Shown one piece after another: positions 51,421 to 61,497 of a stretch of 64,000 nt of DNA. The position numbers and the translations under genes are program-made. Under the pieces are notes generated by a model that had not been told where the DNA came from, ran no database searches, and saw only the letters and a program-made list of their open reading frames with translations. The stretch covers positions 186,001 through 250,000 of the forward strand of contig JAFSQE010000022.1 of the NCBI GenBank assembly GCA_017446775.1. Direction: 5' to 3'. Position 1 is the first letter of the stretch; every line of letters starts with the position of its first letter. This DNA is from Bacteroidales bacterium (lineage in GTDB: Bacteria > Bacteroidota > Bacteroidia > Bacteroidales > UBA932).

Positions 51421-52439
51421 CAGTCCTGCTTCTCTTCTGCTTTTCTTTCGCCACTTCTCTTGAATGCAGAGTAGGCGCGCATATACTGCATATAGGTCAT
51501 GGCAGGATAGCCCATAAGGCTCTGCCCCGGGGTCTTCCAGTCTTTCATCAGGCCGGTCTTTGCTGCAAAGGTGGTGTTGGGGGCAATGGTGATGTGCCCG
51601 CCTATGCCGGTCTGCCCGCCAAAAACGCAGTGCTCCCCGATATGGGTGCTGCCCGCGATGCCGGTCTGGGCCGCAATCACGGTATCGGCCCCGATCTCAA
51701 CGTTGTGGGCAACCATTATCAGGTCGTCCAGCTTGACCCCCCTGCGGATGATGGTGGAGCCCATGGTGGCGCGGTCTATACAGGTGTTGGCGCCAATCTC
51801 CACATCGTCTTCTATTACCACATTGCCCGTCTGCCGGATTTTCTTGTAGGTGCCGTCCTGCCGCGGCGCAAAGCCAAATCCGTCGGCCCCTATCACGCAG
51901 CCGGAGTGCAGGATGCAGTTGCTCCCTATCACGCAGTCGTGGTAAATCCTGACCCCCGGATAGATGGTTACATTGTCGCCTATGCTGACGTTCTCTCCGA
52001 TGAAAACCTGCGGATAAATCTGGCAGTCGCGGCCCACGGTGGCCCCCCTTTCTACAATGGTCTGGGTGCCGATATAGGTGCGGCGACCTATCTTCCCCTT
52101 GACGGAGCGGCAGCGCAGCAGCTGTGCCAGGCGGTTACCTTTGCGTCGGGCACGCTTCTGTGAAGAGAACCACTCCAGCAGGTCGGCCACCGCCTGGTAG
52201 GCATCGTCTACCGCAATCATGGTGGCGCTCACAGCCTCCTTTGGGGTAAAGGAACGGTTTACCAGCACTATGCTCGCCTTGGTGCTGTACAGATACTTTT
52301 CATATTTCGGGTTGGCAAAAAAGCAGATGTCGCCCTTCTTTCCATATTCTATCCGTGCCGGAGAATCCACCAGGACATCCGGCTCGCCGATAACCTCGCC
52401 TCCCAGATGCTCAGCAATCTCTCTTGCAGTAAATTTCAT
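51420..52439 (-). CDS. lpxD: UDP-3-O-(3-hydroxyacyl)glucosamine N-acyltransferase
   Basis: A 339-residue LpxD. The start is set at 52439 ([14 protein letters not shown]); the frame is open 17 codons further but those residues are not typical. It has the N-terminal uridine-binding domain (about 1-100), a hexapeptide-repeat left-handed helix with the catalytic His in MVAHNVEIG, and a short helical tail ([15 protein letters not shown]). It adds the N-linked acyl chain in lipid A synthesis. Order lpxD-lpxC-lpxA is conserved in Bacteroidetes. A -7-like box (CGAAGGTA on the plus strand, 52470-52477) lies about 30 bases upstream. Confidence 0.95.
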   Translation of the reverse strand: MKFTAREIAEHLGGEVIGEPDVLVDSPARIEYGKKGDICFFANPKYEKYLYSTKASIVLVNRSFTPKEAVSATMIAVDDAYQAVADLLEWFSSQKRARRKGNRLAQLLRCRSVKGKIGRRTYIGTQTIVERGATVGRDCQIYPQVFIGENVSIGDNVTIYPGVRIYHDCVIGSNCILHSGCVIGADGFGFAPRQDGTYKKIRQTGNVVIEDDVEIGANTCIDRATMGSTIIRRGVKLDDLIMVAHNVEIGADTVIAAQTGIAGSTHIGEHCVFGGQTGIGGHITIAPNTTFAAKTGLMKDWKTPGQSLMGYPAMTYMQYMRAYSAFKRSGERKAEEKQD

Positions 52440-52469
52440 CGTTGGTAACAGATAATAAAAGTTTATCTG

Positions 52470-52477
52470 CGAAGGTA
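52470..52477 (-). promoter_or_regulatory. -7-like box for the lpxD operon
   Basis: TACCTTCG on the minus strand has one mismatch to TAnnTTTG and would give a leader of about 25 bases before lpxD. Confidence 0.4.
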
Positions 52478-52483
52478 ATAAAA

Positions 52484-52515
52484 TTTGCACAATAAACTCC
52501 GATGGACTATATTTG
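52484..52515 (+). promoter_or_regulatory. Consensus promoter of the rimP-nusA-infB operon
   Basis: TTTG at 52484-52487 and TATATTTG at 52508-52515 are separated by 20 bases, a full match to the Bacteroidetes primary sigma consensus (TTTG, 19-21, TAnnTTTG). The leader to rimP is about 42 bases. It is the best promoter in the window and overlaps the region divergent to lpxD. Confidence 0.85.
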
Positions 52516-52562
52516 CAGCCGATTTCGAGGGGCTGGTAAAGTCCCTCATTTTTTTGTAAAGA

Positions 52563-53024
52563 ATGAAACAGGCAGAGATTTTAAAAACAGCTGCAGAGCA
52601 GTATGCCGATGCAAACGGACTGTTTCTGGTGTCGATAGAGATTTCCAGGGATAACGACATCGACGTTACGATAGATGCCGACAGCCGCGATGTGACACTG
52701 GACGATTGCGTGGGGATGACGGGATACATTCAGGAGCGTGTCAGCCGGGATGTTGAGGATTACGCCCTTACAATCGGTTCTGCCGGCCTGACGTCGCCCT
52801 TCAGGGTTCCGCGCCAATATCGCAAGGCAGTGGGCAGCGAGGTCTGGATTACACGTGCCACCGGGGAACGTCTCAAGGCAACCATCCTTGCCGCAGATGA
52901 AGATGCGGTAGAGTTCTCCTGGCAGAAAAAGGGGGAGGGCAAAGGAGCCAAAGCCCGCGAAACCGTTACCGAACGGCTCAGCTATAACGATATCAAATCA
53001 GCAAAACCAATAATTAAATTTTAA
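52563..53024 (+). CDS. rimP: Ribosome maturation factor RimP
   Basis: A 153-residue RimP with the two expected domains: N-terminal alpha/beta ([28 protein letters not shown]) and a C-terminal SH3-like barrel ([20 protein letters not shown]). It helps 30S subunit assembly. It is the first gene of the conserved rimP-nusA-infB operon and lies 3 bases before nusA. Confidence 0.93.
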   Translation: MKQAEILKTAAEQYADANGLFLVSIEISRDNDIDVTIDADSRDVTLDDCVGMTGYIQERVSRDVEDYALTIGSAGLTSPFRVPRQYRKAVGSEVWITRATGERLKATILAADEDAVEFSWQKKGEGKGAKARETVTERLSYNDIKSAKPIIKF

Positions 53025-53027
53025 ATA

Positions 53028-54269
53028 ATGGAAGTAAATCTTGTCAGCACTTTCGCTGAATTCAAAGAGGGTAAAAACATCGACAGGCCCACGATGATGA
53101 GCGTCCTTGAGGAGGCATTCCGCGCACAGCTTGAAAAAATGTACGGCGAGGATGCCAAGTTCGACATCGTGATCAACATAGACAAGGGTGACTTTGAGAT
53201 CTGGCGTACCCGCGAGGTGGTGGAGACGGTAGAGAATCCCGCTACGGAGATCTCTCTGGACGAAGTGAGCAAAATAGACGATTCTTACGAGGTGGGTGAG
53301 GATTATTCAGAGGAGGTCAAGCTCTCCCAGTTTGGCCGCCGCGGTATCCTCAACATCCGCCAGAATCTTGCAGGCCGCATCATGGATCTGGAAAACGCCA
53401 ATCTTTACAACCGCTACAAAGAGCGCATCGGCGAGATTATCGTAGGTCAGGTGCATCAGTCCTGGAAGAAAGAGACCATTATCCACGACGAGGAGAAGAA
53501 CGAGCTGGTTCTGCCCAAATCGGAGCAGATCCCGTCTGACTTCTTCCGCAAGGACGACACCGTGAAGGCGATTGTCACCAATGTGGAGATGAAGAACAAC
53601 CGTCCTGTGATAACCCTCTCCCGTACCTCCAGCCTCTTCCTTGAGAAGCTCTTCGAGCAGGAGGTTCCCGAGATATTCGACGGCCTTATCACCATCAAGA
53701 AGGTGGTCCGCATCCCCGGCGAGCGTGCCAAGGTGGCTGTGGAATCCTACGACGACCGCATCGACCCGGTGGGCGCATGCGTAGGCGTCAAGGGCTCCCG
53801 TATCCACGGTATCGTGAAAGAGCTGCACAACGAGAATATCGACGTGATCAACTGGACCAACAACAAGCAGCTGCTTATCCAGCGCGCCCTCTCTCCCGCA
53901 CGCATCTCATCGATGGAGTTTGACGAGGCAAACAAGACCGTGAACGTATATCTCAAGCCCTCCGAGGTATCCGTGGCGATTGGCAAGGGCGGCTGCAACA
54001 TCAAGCTGGCCGGTATGCTTATCGACTATCAGATAGAAGCTTACCGTGAGGTCGACGAGGCCGAGGCGGCGGCAGAAGAAGAGGATGTATTGCTGGAGGA
54101 TTTCAGCGACGAGATTGACACCTGGATCATCGACGCCCTCAAGGCAATCGGTCTGGATACTGCCAAGAGCGTTCTGGCACTCCCCGTAGAGGAGATCAGC
54201 CAGCGCGCCGACCTCGAAGACGAGACCGTAGAGGAAGTACAGAAGATTTTGCGTTCTGAATTTGAATAA
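53028..54269 (+). CDS. nusA: Transcription termination/antitermination protein NusA
   Basis: A 413-residue NusA: N-terminal RNA-polymerase-binding domain (about 1-125), S1 domain (about 135-200), two KH domains (about 230-345; GACVGVKGSRIHGI and VAIGKGGCNIKLAG are the GxxG-type loops), and a short acidic tail with one helix-hairpin-helix-like segment. It modulates pausing and termination. It sits between rimP and infB as in most bacteria. Confidence 0.96.
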   Translation: MEVNLVSTFAEFKEGKNIDRPTMMSVLEEAFRAQLEKMYGEDAKFDIVINIDKGDFEIWRTREVVETVENPATEISLDEVSKIDDSYEVGEDYSEEVKLSQFGRRGILNIRQNLAGRIMDLENANLYNRYKERIGEIIVGQVHQSWKKETIIHDEEKNELVLPKSEQIPSDFFRKDDTVKAIVTNVEMKNNRPVITLSRTSSLFLEKLFEQEVPEIFDGLITIKKVVRIPGERAKVAVESYDDRIDPVGACVGVKGSRIHGIVKELHNENIDVINWTNNKQLLIQRALSPARISSMEFDEANKTVNVYLKPSEVSVAIGKGGCNIKLAGMLIDYQIEAYREVDEAEAAAEEEDVLLEDFSDEIDTWIIDALKAIGLDTAKSVLALPVEEISQRADLEDETVEEVQKILRSEFE

Positions 54270-54275
54270 TCTTAT

Positions 54276-56978
54276 ATGGCAAAAATTAGAGCAAGCAAGG
54301 TAGTTAAAGAGTTCAACATTGCCCTTTCGACCCTGGTCGAGTTCCTCAAGAAAAAGGGGATCGAGATAGAGGCCAATCCGGGTGCGGTGCTCTCGGAAGA
54401 TGCATACGCCCTGGTAGAGAAAGAGTTCGCCAAGGAGCATCTGCTTAAGGAGCAGTCGCGCAAGGTGGCAATCTCCGTGAAGGAGATTACAGAGAGCGAC
54501 AAGGCCAAGGCGCCGGCAGAAGAGCCGGAAGAGGTCATCATCAAGACCAATGTGCTGGATGTCAAGCCTTTTGTGCCCAAGAGCGCCCCTGCACCCAAGC
54601 CGGCAGAGGAGAAGCCCGAGGTGGTCGAGACACCCGCTCCGGAGGAAGAAGTGGCCCCGGAACAACCGGCCAAGCCGTCTGCCACCATCAAGGTCCTGGA
54701 TAAGATAGACCTCGATGCCCACAAGAAACCGGCACCCAAGGCAGAGGAGAAGCCCAAGCCGGTGGCAGAGGCACCCGAGAAGGAGGAACCCGCCAGCCGG
54801 AAGGCACCCGAGAAACCCGTTATCGAGCACATCGAGACCAAGGTAGAGAAGCTCAAAGGGCCCGAGATCCTGGGTAAGATAAACCTTGAAGAGACCAAGC
54901 CTGCTGCACGCGAAAAACACGACAAGAACAAGAAGCGCGAGCGCATCCACAAGCAGACCGCCAAGGTCGATATCAGCCAGAGCGCAAACTATGGCAGGGA
55001 TGCCGACCGCAACCGTCGTGGCAAGAAAAACCAGCGGGATGCCGCTGTCAGCAAGTTCATCCGCCCCGAGACCGACGAAGACGAGGTTCAGCGTCAGATC
55101 AAAGAGACCTATGCGCGCCTGACAGAGAGCCGCAGCAAGACCAAGGGGAGCAAGCACCGCCGCGAGAAGCGCGAGATATTCGAGCAGCGTCAGGAGGAGG
55201 CTATGCAAAAGGAGGCCCTCACCAGCAACATCCTTAAGGTCACGGAGTTCGTAACCGTGAACGAACTTGCCATAATGATGAACAACACCCCCGTGACCAA
55301 GGTCATAGAGGCCTGCATGAACCTCGGGCAGATGGTATCCATCAACCAGCGACTGGAGGCCGATGCCCTGGTGCTTGTGGCAGAGGAGTTCGGATACAAG
55401 ATAGAATTCACCACCGCCGGCGAGCAGGAAGCCCTGGAGCAGGAGGAAGACCGTCCCGAAGATCTGGTTCCGCGCCCCCCGATTATCACCGTCATGGGTC
55501 ATGTGGACCACGGTAAGACATCGCTGCTCGACTATATCCGCAAGTCCAACGTTATTGCGGGCGAGGCGGGCGGTATCACCCAGCACATCGGCGCCTACAA
55601 CGTAGAGTTGCCCGATGGCCGCCATATCACCTTCCTGGATACCCCGGGCCACGAGGCCTTCACCGCAATGCGTGCCCGCGGAGCCAAGCTCACCGACATC
55701 GCCATCATCATCATCGCTGCCGACGATGCAGTGATGCCCCAGACGATAGAGGCGATAAACCATGCGCAGGCTGCGGGCGTGCCCATGGTGTTTGCCATAA
55801 ACAAGATAGACAAGCCCGGCGCAAACGGCGAGAAGATCCGCGAGCAGCTGGCCAACATGAACATCCTTGTAGAGGACTGGGGCGGCAAATACCAGTGCCA
55901 GGAGATCTCTGCAAAGAAAGGTATCAATGTAGACAAACTGCTGGACAAGGTGCTTCTCGAGGCCGATATGCTCGAGCTTAAGGCCAACCCCGACAAACGT
56001 GCCGTGGGCAGCGTGGTAGAGTCGTCCCTGGACAAGGGGCGCGGTTACCTGGCCACCGTGCTGGTTCAGGCCGGTACACTGCACGTAGGTGATGTTGTCC
56101 TGGCAGGTTGCTACACCGGCCGCGTAAAGGCTATGTTCAACGAACGCGGCCAGAAGATAACCGAGGCGGGTCCTTCCACCCCTGTGTCGGTGCTCGGCCT
56201 TAACGGCGCACCCACCGCGGGTGATACCATCAATGTCCTGGAAGACGAGAAAGAGGCCAAGGAGATTGCCAACAAGCGCGAACAGCTGCTCCGCATGCAG
56301 GGTCTGCGCGCCCAGCAGCACGTCACCCTGGAGGAGATTGGCCGCCGTATCGCCATCGGCAACTTCAAAGAGCTCAACATTATCGTCAAGGCCGATGTGG
56401 ACGGCTCTATCGAGGCACTCTCCGACTCCCTTATCAAGCTCTCTACAGAAGAGGTCAAGGTCAATGTCATCCACAAGGCCGTGGGTGCCATCTCCGAGTC
56501 GGACGTACTGCTTGCGGTAGCTTCCAACGCCATCATCATCGGTTTCCAGGTGCGTCCTTCTGTTGAAGCCCGCCGCCAGGCAGAGAAAGAGGGTATCGAG
56601 ATACGTCTCTACTCTGTGATCTACGACGCGATAGAAGAGGTCAAGGACGGTATCGAGGGTATGCTTGCTCCGGAAGAGAAGGAGGAGGTTACCGCAACCG
56701 CCGAGGTCCGCGAGACCTTCAAGATCTCCAAGGTCGGCACCATCGCTGGCTGTATGGTCAAGGAGGGCAAGCTCACCCGCACCGCCAAGGTGCGCGTGAT
56801 TCGCGACGGTATCGTGGTCTACACCGGCACGCTCGGATCACTGAAGCGTTTCAAAGACGATGTGAAGGAGGTGGCAGCGGGTTACGACTGCGGTATGAAC
56901 ATAGAGAACTTCAACGATATCAAGGTAGGCGATATGATAGAGGCCTACACCATCGTACAGATAAAGAGGACGCTATAA
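54276..56978 (+). CDS. infB: Translation initiation factor IF-2
   Basis: A 900-residue IF-2. The N-terminus begins with the IF2N helix domain (about 1-55), followed by a long charged, proline/glutamate/lysine-rich linker (about 80-300). The GTPase domain starts near residue 405, with GHVDHGKT (G1), DTPGHEAF (G3) and NKIDKP (G4), followed by domains II-IV that bind ribosome and initiator tRNA. Its last six bases overlap the convergent rfbD gene. Long Glu/Lys-rich linkers are usual for Bacteroidetes IF-2. Confidence 0.97.
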   Translation: MAKIRASKVVKEFNIALSTLVEFLKKKGIEIEANPGAVLSEDAYALVEKEFAKEHLLKEQSRKVAISVKEITESDKAKAPAEEPEEVIIKTNVLDVKPFVPKSAPAPKPAEEKPEVVETPAPEEEVAPEQPAKPSATIKVLDKIDLDAHKKPAPKAEEKPKPVAEAPEKEEPASRKAPEKPVIEHIETKVEKLKGPEILGKINLEETKPAAREKHDKNKKRERIHKQTAKVDISQSANYGRDADRNRRGKKNQRDAAVSKFIRPETDEDEVQRQIKETYARLTESRSKTKGSKHRREKREIFEQRQEEAMQKEALTSNILKVTEFVTVNELAIMMNNTPVTKVIEACMNLGQMVSINQRLEADALVLVAEEFGYKIEFTTAGEQEALEQEEDRPEDLVPRPPIITVMGHVDHGKTSLLDYIRKSNVIAGEAGGITQHIGAYNVELPDGRHITFLDTPGHEAFTAMRARGAKLTDIAIIIIAADDAVMPQTIEAINHAQAAGVPMVFAINKIDKPGANGEKIREQLANMNILVEDWGGKYQCQEISAKKGINVDKLLDKVLLEADMLELKANPDKRAVGSVVESSLDKGRGYLATVLVQAGTLHVGDVVLAGCYTGRVKAMFNERGQKITEAGPSTPVSVLGLNGAPTAGDTINVLEDEKEAKEIANKREQLLRMQGLRAQQHVTLEEIGRRIAIGNFKELNIIVKADVDGSIEALSDSLIKLSTEEVKVNVIHKAVGAISESDVLLAVASNAIIIGFQVRPSVEARRQAEKEGIEIRLYSVIYDAIEEVKDGIEGMLAPEEKEEVTATAEVRETFKISKVGTIAGCMVKEGKLTRTAKVRVIRDGIVVYTGTLGSLKRFKDDVKEVAAGYDCGMNIENFNDIKVGDMIEAYTIVQIKRTL

Positions 56979-57830
56979 GCTTCTCTTGTATCGGCGCATG
57001 TTGCGCTCAAGGGCGCTCTGCCAGGGTTCTGGCGTAATGCCAAAGTCGCGGGCGATCTTGGCGCAGTCGAGAAAAGAGTATTTCGGACGGGTAGCCTTCT
57101 GCGGGTACTCGTCCGATTTTATATCCACCACGCGGCAACGGTTACCGGCGCAGTGCATTATTGCCGCCGCAAAGTCGCTCCAGCTGCAGGCGCCCCTGCC
57201 GCTGAAGTGGTACACCTCGCCCCGGTATTCGCCGGCACGCCCGACTGTCTTTACTATCGCCTCTGCCAGGGAATCGGCCGCGGTGGGGCTCCCGATCTGG
57301 TCGCACACAACATTCACTACATCCCGCGCCGCACCAAGCGAGGCCATCGTCTTCATGAAATTCTTGCCGAACGGGGAATAGAGCCAGGCGGTGCGGATAA
57401 TTATCCCCTTGCATCCAACCTGCTGCATCGCCTTCTCTCCCGCCAGCTTGCTGCTGCCATATACGCATAGCGGGGCGGGGCGGTCGCTCTCTTTGTAGGC
57501 AGAACGCTTTTGTCCGTCAAACACATAGTCGGTGGATATCTGGATAAGGGCGGCATCGGCCTTAAGGGCGGCTTCTGCAAGGGTCTTGACCCCAAGATGG
57601 TTTATGCTGTAGCAGCGCTGGATATCGCTCTCTGCCCCCTCTACGTTGGTATATGCGGCGCAGTTGACGATGGTGCGTATGTTGTGCGCGGCCATGAAAC
57701 TTTCAACCGCAGCGGCATCGCAGATATCAAGCTCGGCATCGGTGGCAAACACGCTCCGGCGGCGTGCAAGCTTCCTTTGCAGTTCGCGACCCAGCTGCCC
57801 GCCGGCGCCCGTTATCCAAATTGCGTTCAT
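56973..57830 (-). CDS. rfbD: dTDP-4-dehydrorhamnose reductase
   Basis: A 285-residue short-chain dehydrogenase-like enzyme that makes dTDP-L-rhamnose from dTDP-4-dehydrorhamnose. [12 protein letters not shown] binds NAD(P)H; STDYVFDG and [11 protein letters not shown] carry the Ser/Tyr-x-x-x-Lys catalytic residues. The rfbA, rfbB and rfbC genes are not next to it, so the pathway genes are split. It runs convergent to infB and divergent from the DUF4290 gene. Confidence 0.93.
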   Translation of the reverse strand: MNAIWITGAGGQLGRELQRKLARRRSVFATDAELDICDAAAVESFMAAHNIRTIVNCAAYTNVEGAESDIQRCYSINHLGVKTLAEAALKADAALIQISTDYVFDGQKRSAYKESDRPAPLCVYGSSKLAGEKAMQQVGCKGIIIRTAWLYSPFGKNFMKTMASLGAARDVVNVVCDQIGSPTAADSLAEAIVKTVGRAGEYRGEVYHFSGRGACSWSDFAAAIMHCAGNRCRVVDIKSDEYPQKATRPKYSFLDCAKIARDFGITPEPWQSALERNMRRYKRSL

Positions 57831-57849
57831 TTAAATCTTGTTTCTTCCA

Positions 57850-57857
57850 CAAAAGTA
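57850..57857 (-). promoter_or_regulatory. -7 promoter box for rfbD
   Basis: TACTTTTG on the minus strand matches TAnnTTTG and lies 19 bases before the ATG at 57830. Confidence 0.45.
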
Positions 57858-57871
57858 GTCAATAAATTTGT

Positions 57872-57879
57872 TATCTTTG
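57872..57879 (+). promoter_or_regulatory. -7 promoter box for the DUF4290-ftsK unit
   Basis: TATCTTTG is a perfect -7 box 24 bases before the preferred ATG at 57904. No -33 TTTG at 19-21 bases. Confidence 0.5.
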
Positions 57880-57903
57880 TAAGTTACTATGCATAATACG
57901 CCT

Positions 57904-58533
57904 ATGGATTACAATACTTACAGAGAGAAACTGATACTTCCGGAATACGGGAGGCACGTGCAGAAGATGATTGAGCGGGTGAAGGGGATAGAAGACCGGC
58001 AGAAGCGTAACGAGCAGATTCAGGCTGTGGTGAATGTGATGACGCTGCTAAACCCCTCGCTCAGGGAATATCCAGACTACAAACGCAAGCTTTGGGATCA
58101 CGTATATGTGATTGCCGGATACGATATCGACATCGATTCTCCATACGAGGCGCCGACCCCCGCGAAGGCGGCTGCCAGGCCGGAGCCGATACCTGTAGAC
58201 AAAACCCCCATCAAGGCGAGCTGCTACGGCCGCAATATCGAGAATATGATAGACCTGGTGGCCGGGATAGAAGATGATACCGTCCGTACGGAGATGATCC
58301 GCAACCTTGCCCGCTACATGCGCCAGCAATACCTTATCTGGAACAAAGACAGCGTTGCAGACGAAACCATCCTCAAGGATATGGCAACCCTGGCACAGGG
58401 CAAGCTGGAGATTCCGGAAGGTCTGGAGCTGGGCGCCGTGCATGGCGAGTTCAACCGCCCGCGCGGGCTGGATATGCGTCAGGGACAATCCGGCAAGAAG
58501 AAAAACAAGAAAAAGTTCAGGAATAACAACTAG
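57904..58533 (+). CDS. DUF4290 protein
   Basis: A 209-residue cytoplasmic protein typical of Bacteroidetes (DUF4290). The start at 57904 gives the usual MDYNTYREKLILPEYG; an ATG at 57889 would add five residues. It is mainly helical (NIENMIDLVAGIEDD repeats the earlier HVQKMIERVKGIEDR, so the two halves look related) and ends in a very basic, glycine/lysine/asparagine-rich tail. Function unknown. It lies 2 bases before ftsK, so a link to cell division or chromosome segregation is possible. Confidence 0.85.
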   Translation: MDYNTYREKLILPEYGRHVQKMIERVKGIEDRQKRNEQIQAVVNVMTLLNPSLREYPDYKRKLWDHVYVIAGYDIDIDSPYEAPTPAKAAARPEPIPVDKTPIKASCYGRNIENMIDLVAGIEDDTVRTEMIRNLARYMRQQYLIWNKDSVADETILKDMATLAQGKLEIPEGLELGAVHGEFNRPRGLDMRQGQSGKKKNKKKFRNNN

Positions 58534-58535
58534 CG

Positions 58536-60920
58536 ATGGCCACCAAGAAAAAGAAGAAGAAAAAACAGGCGCACAAACCTTTTCTCACAGAAGAGAATAA
58601 AGTGGCAATCAGGATTATCCTGGGGTTGCTGCTACTCTGCCTGACTGTTCTTGTAACAGCCTCGCTGGTGTCTTATATCTTCACCTGGAAGGCCGATTTC
58701 AGCATCAAGTCCGATCCCGATGCATGGCGTACATATGTCAGCAGTCACAATATCTGCGGCAAGGCGGGTTTCTTTATATCAGACTTCTTGATTGCACGGC
58801 TGTTCGGAGTGGGGGCGTACTGTATCCCCATCCTTCTGGCAGTGCTCACCATCGGCTGCTTCCGCATCCGCAAGGTCCGCCTGTGGCGCTGCTTCTTCCT
58901 TTGCCTGATGGGTGCCGTCGTAATCTCGCTTATGGCATCTTTCGTGGCCGGTTTCTGGAACGACTTCGTGCTCTCTACGGGGGCAGGCGGCTCATACGGT
59001 TACTTCGTTAACCAATGGCTGGCCGCAACCATCGGCCGCCTGGGGGCAGGGTTGCTCATTTCTCTGCTGTTCATACTATGGCTGATGCTGTGCTCCGGCA
59101 AAGTGGCGCTGGCGATAGACAGGTTCGTATACCGCGCTTTCAACCGTACACCCAAGCCGGCCCTGACCATAGAAGAAGACGAAACCATCCCGGCTTTGGA
59201 CCTTGACCAGGTACCCGATCCCATCGATCTGGAAAGCGATAATGATGTTATCCTTGACGACGATACCGTCGATGCAGGAGAGGAAGATGATGCAGACGAT
59301 GCCCCGATAGACCTGTTCTCCGGAGCCGATGACAACGATGTTCAGATTACGGTAGAGAAGGGCGGTTACGACCCCGATGCCAATATGGACGAGGACGAGC
59401 TGGAACACCTTTACAACCCGCGACTCGACCTTTCGAAATATGAATTCCCGTCGGTGGCGCTGCTGGACGAATACCGCGACAAGTGGTACGAGATATCCCT
59501 GGACGAGATGGAGCGCAACAAAAACCGCATCGTCCACACCCTGGCCAGCTACAAGATCCGTGTAGAGAGCATCTCTGCCAAGAAGGGGCCCACTGTAACG
59601 CTCTACAAGATACGCCTGGCAGAGGGGACCCGCATCGCCCAGGTCAAGCGGCTGGAAGAGGATATCGCCATGTCGCTTGCGGCCAAGGGCGTCCGCGTGC
59701 TTGTTCTGGAGGGTGCAATAGGCATAGAGGTGGCAAACGAGAAGCCCAGCGTAGTGCCGCTCAAGATGATTCTCAACTCGCCGCAGTATCGCGACAAGTG
59801 CGCCGGTATGGAACTCCCGGTGGCGCTGGGTATCACCGTAACCAACGAACCGTTCTTCCTTGACCTGGCCCGGATGCCGCACCTGCTGGTTGCCGGTGCC
59901 ACCGGCATGGGTAAATCTGTGGGGCTCAACGCCATCATCGCCTCGCTGCTTTATGCAAAGCATCCTTCGGAGATGAAATTTGTGATGGTCGACCCCAAAA
60001 AGGTAGAGCTGGACTTCTACCAGGCGCTGGAGAAGCACTTCCTGGCAGCACTGCCCGATGCAGAGGAGGTGATTATCACCGATACCACCAAGGTGGTGCA
60101 CACGCTCCGTTCCCTCTGCTCCGAGATGGATGCACGCTACGACCTGCTGCGTGATGCCGGTGTCAGAAAGATTACAGAATACAACGGGAAATTCCTGGCC
60201 CGCAAGCTCAATCCGCTTAAGGGACACAAATATCTCCCGTATATAGTGGTTATTATAGACGAGTTTGCCGACCTGCTGATGACTGCCGGGCGCGAGGTAG
60301 AAGAACCAATAGCCCGTCTTGCGCAGAAAGCACGTGCCGTGGGCATCCATCTGGTAATCGCCACCCAGCGCCCTACCACCGATGTGATTACCGGTACCAT
60401 CAAGGCCAACTTCAACTCCCGCATCGCCTTCAAGGTGAACTCCGGTGTAGACAGCAAAACCATTATCGATGCTTCCGGCGCGCAACGCCTTATCGGTCGC
60501 GGCGATATGCTGGTGCTCTATCCGGGCAGCGATCTGGTGCGTGTACAGTGCGCCATGATTGATACCCCAGAAATTGAGCGTATCACCAAGTTTATAGGCC
60601 GCCAGCGGGGCTACAGCCATGTATTCTATCTTCCCGAATATGTCGACGAGAATGCCGACGATGGCGGCGGCGTTGCCAGCCTCACCAGGCGTGACGCCCT
60701 GTTCGAGGAAGCAGCCAAGATACTTGTGCAGACGCAGCAGGGTTCCACATCCATGCTCCAGCGCAAGCTTAACCTGGGCTATAACCGCGCCGGACGCCTT
60801 ATGGACCAGCTGGAAGCAGCCGGCATAGTGGGTCCCTCCAACGGCAGCAAGAGCCGCGACGTGCTCATCTCGGACTTTGATTCGCTGGACAGGATTATCG
60901 AGGCCCTCGACCATCAGTAG
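58536..60920 (+). CDS. ftsK: DNA translocase FtsK
   Basis: A 794-residue FtsK/SpoIIIE translocase. A lysine-rich start and four hydrophobic segments (about residues 22-190) anchor it; a short acidic linker (about 210-300) leads to the motor: beta domain, GATGMGKS (Walker A, about residue 455) and VVIIDEFADLLM (Walker B), then the winged-helix gamma domain (QQGSTSMLQRKLNLGYNRAGRLMDQLE region, about 730-790) that reads the chromosome's polarity sequences. It pumps DNA at the division septum. Confidence 0.97.
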   Translation: MATKKKKKKKQAHKPFLTEENKVAIRIILGLLLLCLTVLVTASLVSYIFTWKADFSIKSDPDAWRTYVSSHNICGKAGFFISDFLIARLFGVGAYCIPILLAVLTIGCFRIRKVRLWRCFFLCLMGAVVISLMASFVAGFWNDFVLSTGAGGSYGYFVNQWLAATIGRLGAGLLISLLFILWLMLCSGKVALAIDRFVYRAFNRTPKPALTIEEDETIPALDLDQVPDPIDLESDNDVILDDDTVDAGEEDDADDAPIDLFSGADDNDVQITVEKGGYDPDANMDEDELEHLYNPRLDLSKYEFPSVALLDEYRDKWYEISLDEMERNKNRIVHTLASYKIRVESISAKKGPTVTLYKIRLAEGTRIAQVKRLEEDIAMSLAAKGVRVLVLEGAIGIEVANEKPSVVPLKMILNSPQYRDKCAGMELPVALGITVTNEPFFLDLARMPHLLVAGATGMGKSVGLNAIIASLLYAKHPSEMKFVMVDPKKVELDFYQALEKHFLAALPDAEEVIITDTTKVVHTLRSLCSEMDARYDLLRDAGVRKITEYNGKFLARKLNPLKGHKYLPYIVVIIDEFADLLMTAGREVEEPIARLAQKARAVGIHLVIATQRPTTDVITGTIKANFNSRIAFKVNSGVDSKTIIDASGAQRLIGRGDMLVLYPGSDLVRVQCAMIDTPEIERITKFIGRQRGYSHVFYLPEYVDENADDGGGVASLTRRDALFEEAAKILVQTQQGSTSMLQRKLNLGYNRAGRLMDQLEAAGIVGPSNGSKSRDVLISDFDSLDRIIEALDHQ

Positions 60921-60951
60921 TCTTTGGCACTCATTTTGCCTTGGTTAAGGT

Positions 60952-61446
60952 ATGAAACGGTTATTCGCAATCATATTCGCCCTTGCATGCGTTTCTGCAG
61001 CGTATGCGCAAAACGATGCCGAGACCCTTTGGGACAGCCTCAGGCAGCAGGGGCAGCTCTCTATGGACTTTACCTTAAGGGGGATTGACACCAATGGCGT
61101 GGTGGTAACTTCAGAACAGGGGGTGGCCTATCTCAATGGGGACAGCTACCGCATAGAGTGCGGCGACATGCTTGTATGCTGCGACGGGACATCCATGTGG
61201 ATGTACAACAGCGAGAGCGAAGAACTTGTTATAGACCACGATGCGGCGCTGCCGTTTATGCAGGCGACCAACGTCAAGCGCGACCAGACTGGTACTATCT
61301 ATGCAACCTACTACGCCGACGATGTCACATTCAATGTAAAGATCACCAACCTTGCCAACCCATCCGAACCCTTCGCGCAAGGCATCTTTACAATCGATAC
61401 CTCATCGCTCTCAGACAACGTCATCGTCACCGACCTGCGCGACTAG
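60952..61446 (+). CDS. LolA-like outer-membrane lipoprotein carrier
   Basis: A 164-residue protein with a signal peptide (AAYAQN) and a LolA/LolB-like beta domain: FTLRGIDTNG, QGVAYLNGDSYRIE, MLVCCDGTSMWMYN and ELVIDHD follow the order seen in Bacteroidetes LolA-like proteins found next to ftsK. It is presumed to shuttle lipoproteins through the periplasm. It starts 31 bases after ftsK and ends before a strong terminator. Confidence 0.85.
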   Translation: MKRLFAIIFALACVSAAYAQNDAETLWDSLRQQGQLSMDFTLRGIDTNGVVVTSEQGVAYLNGDSYRIECGDMLVCCDGTSMWMYNSESEELVIDHDAALPFMQATNVKRDQTGTIYATYYADDVTFNVKITNLANPSEPFAQGIFTIDTSSLSDNVIVTDLRD

Positions 61447-61464
61447 CTGTACCAGTCCACAATA

Positions 61465-61496
61465 AATAAATCCCGGGGATTCGCCCGGGATTTATT
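61465..61496. terminator. Bidirectional terminator hairpin
   Basis: AATAAATCCCGGG (61465-61477) and CCCGGGATTTATT (61484-61496) are perfectly complementary over 13 bp with a 6-base loop. A/T-rich outer ends give T-rich tracts on both strands, so it can serve the LolA-like gene on the plus strand and the kinase gene on the minus strand. Confidence 0.85.
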
Positions 61497-61497
61497 A

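Noticed and set aside
53907-56474. A long open frame (855 codons) on the minus strand across nusA/infB
   Set aside because: It mirrors the coding frame of nusA and infB on the other strand; the product is Leu/Gly/His-rich with no recognisable domain. It is an artefact of GC-rich codon use.
59076-60914. A 612-codon open frame antisense to ftsK
   Set aside because: FtsK is unmistakable on the plus strand, and the antisense product has no family features or start signals.
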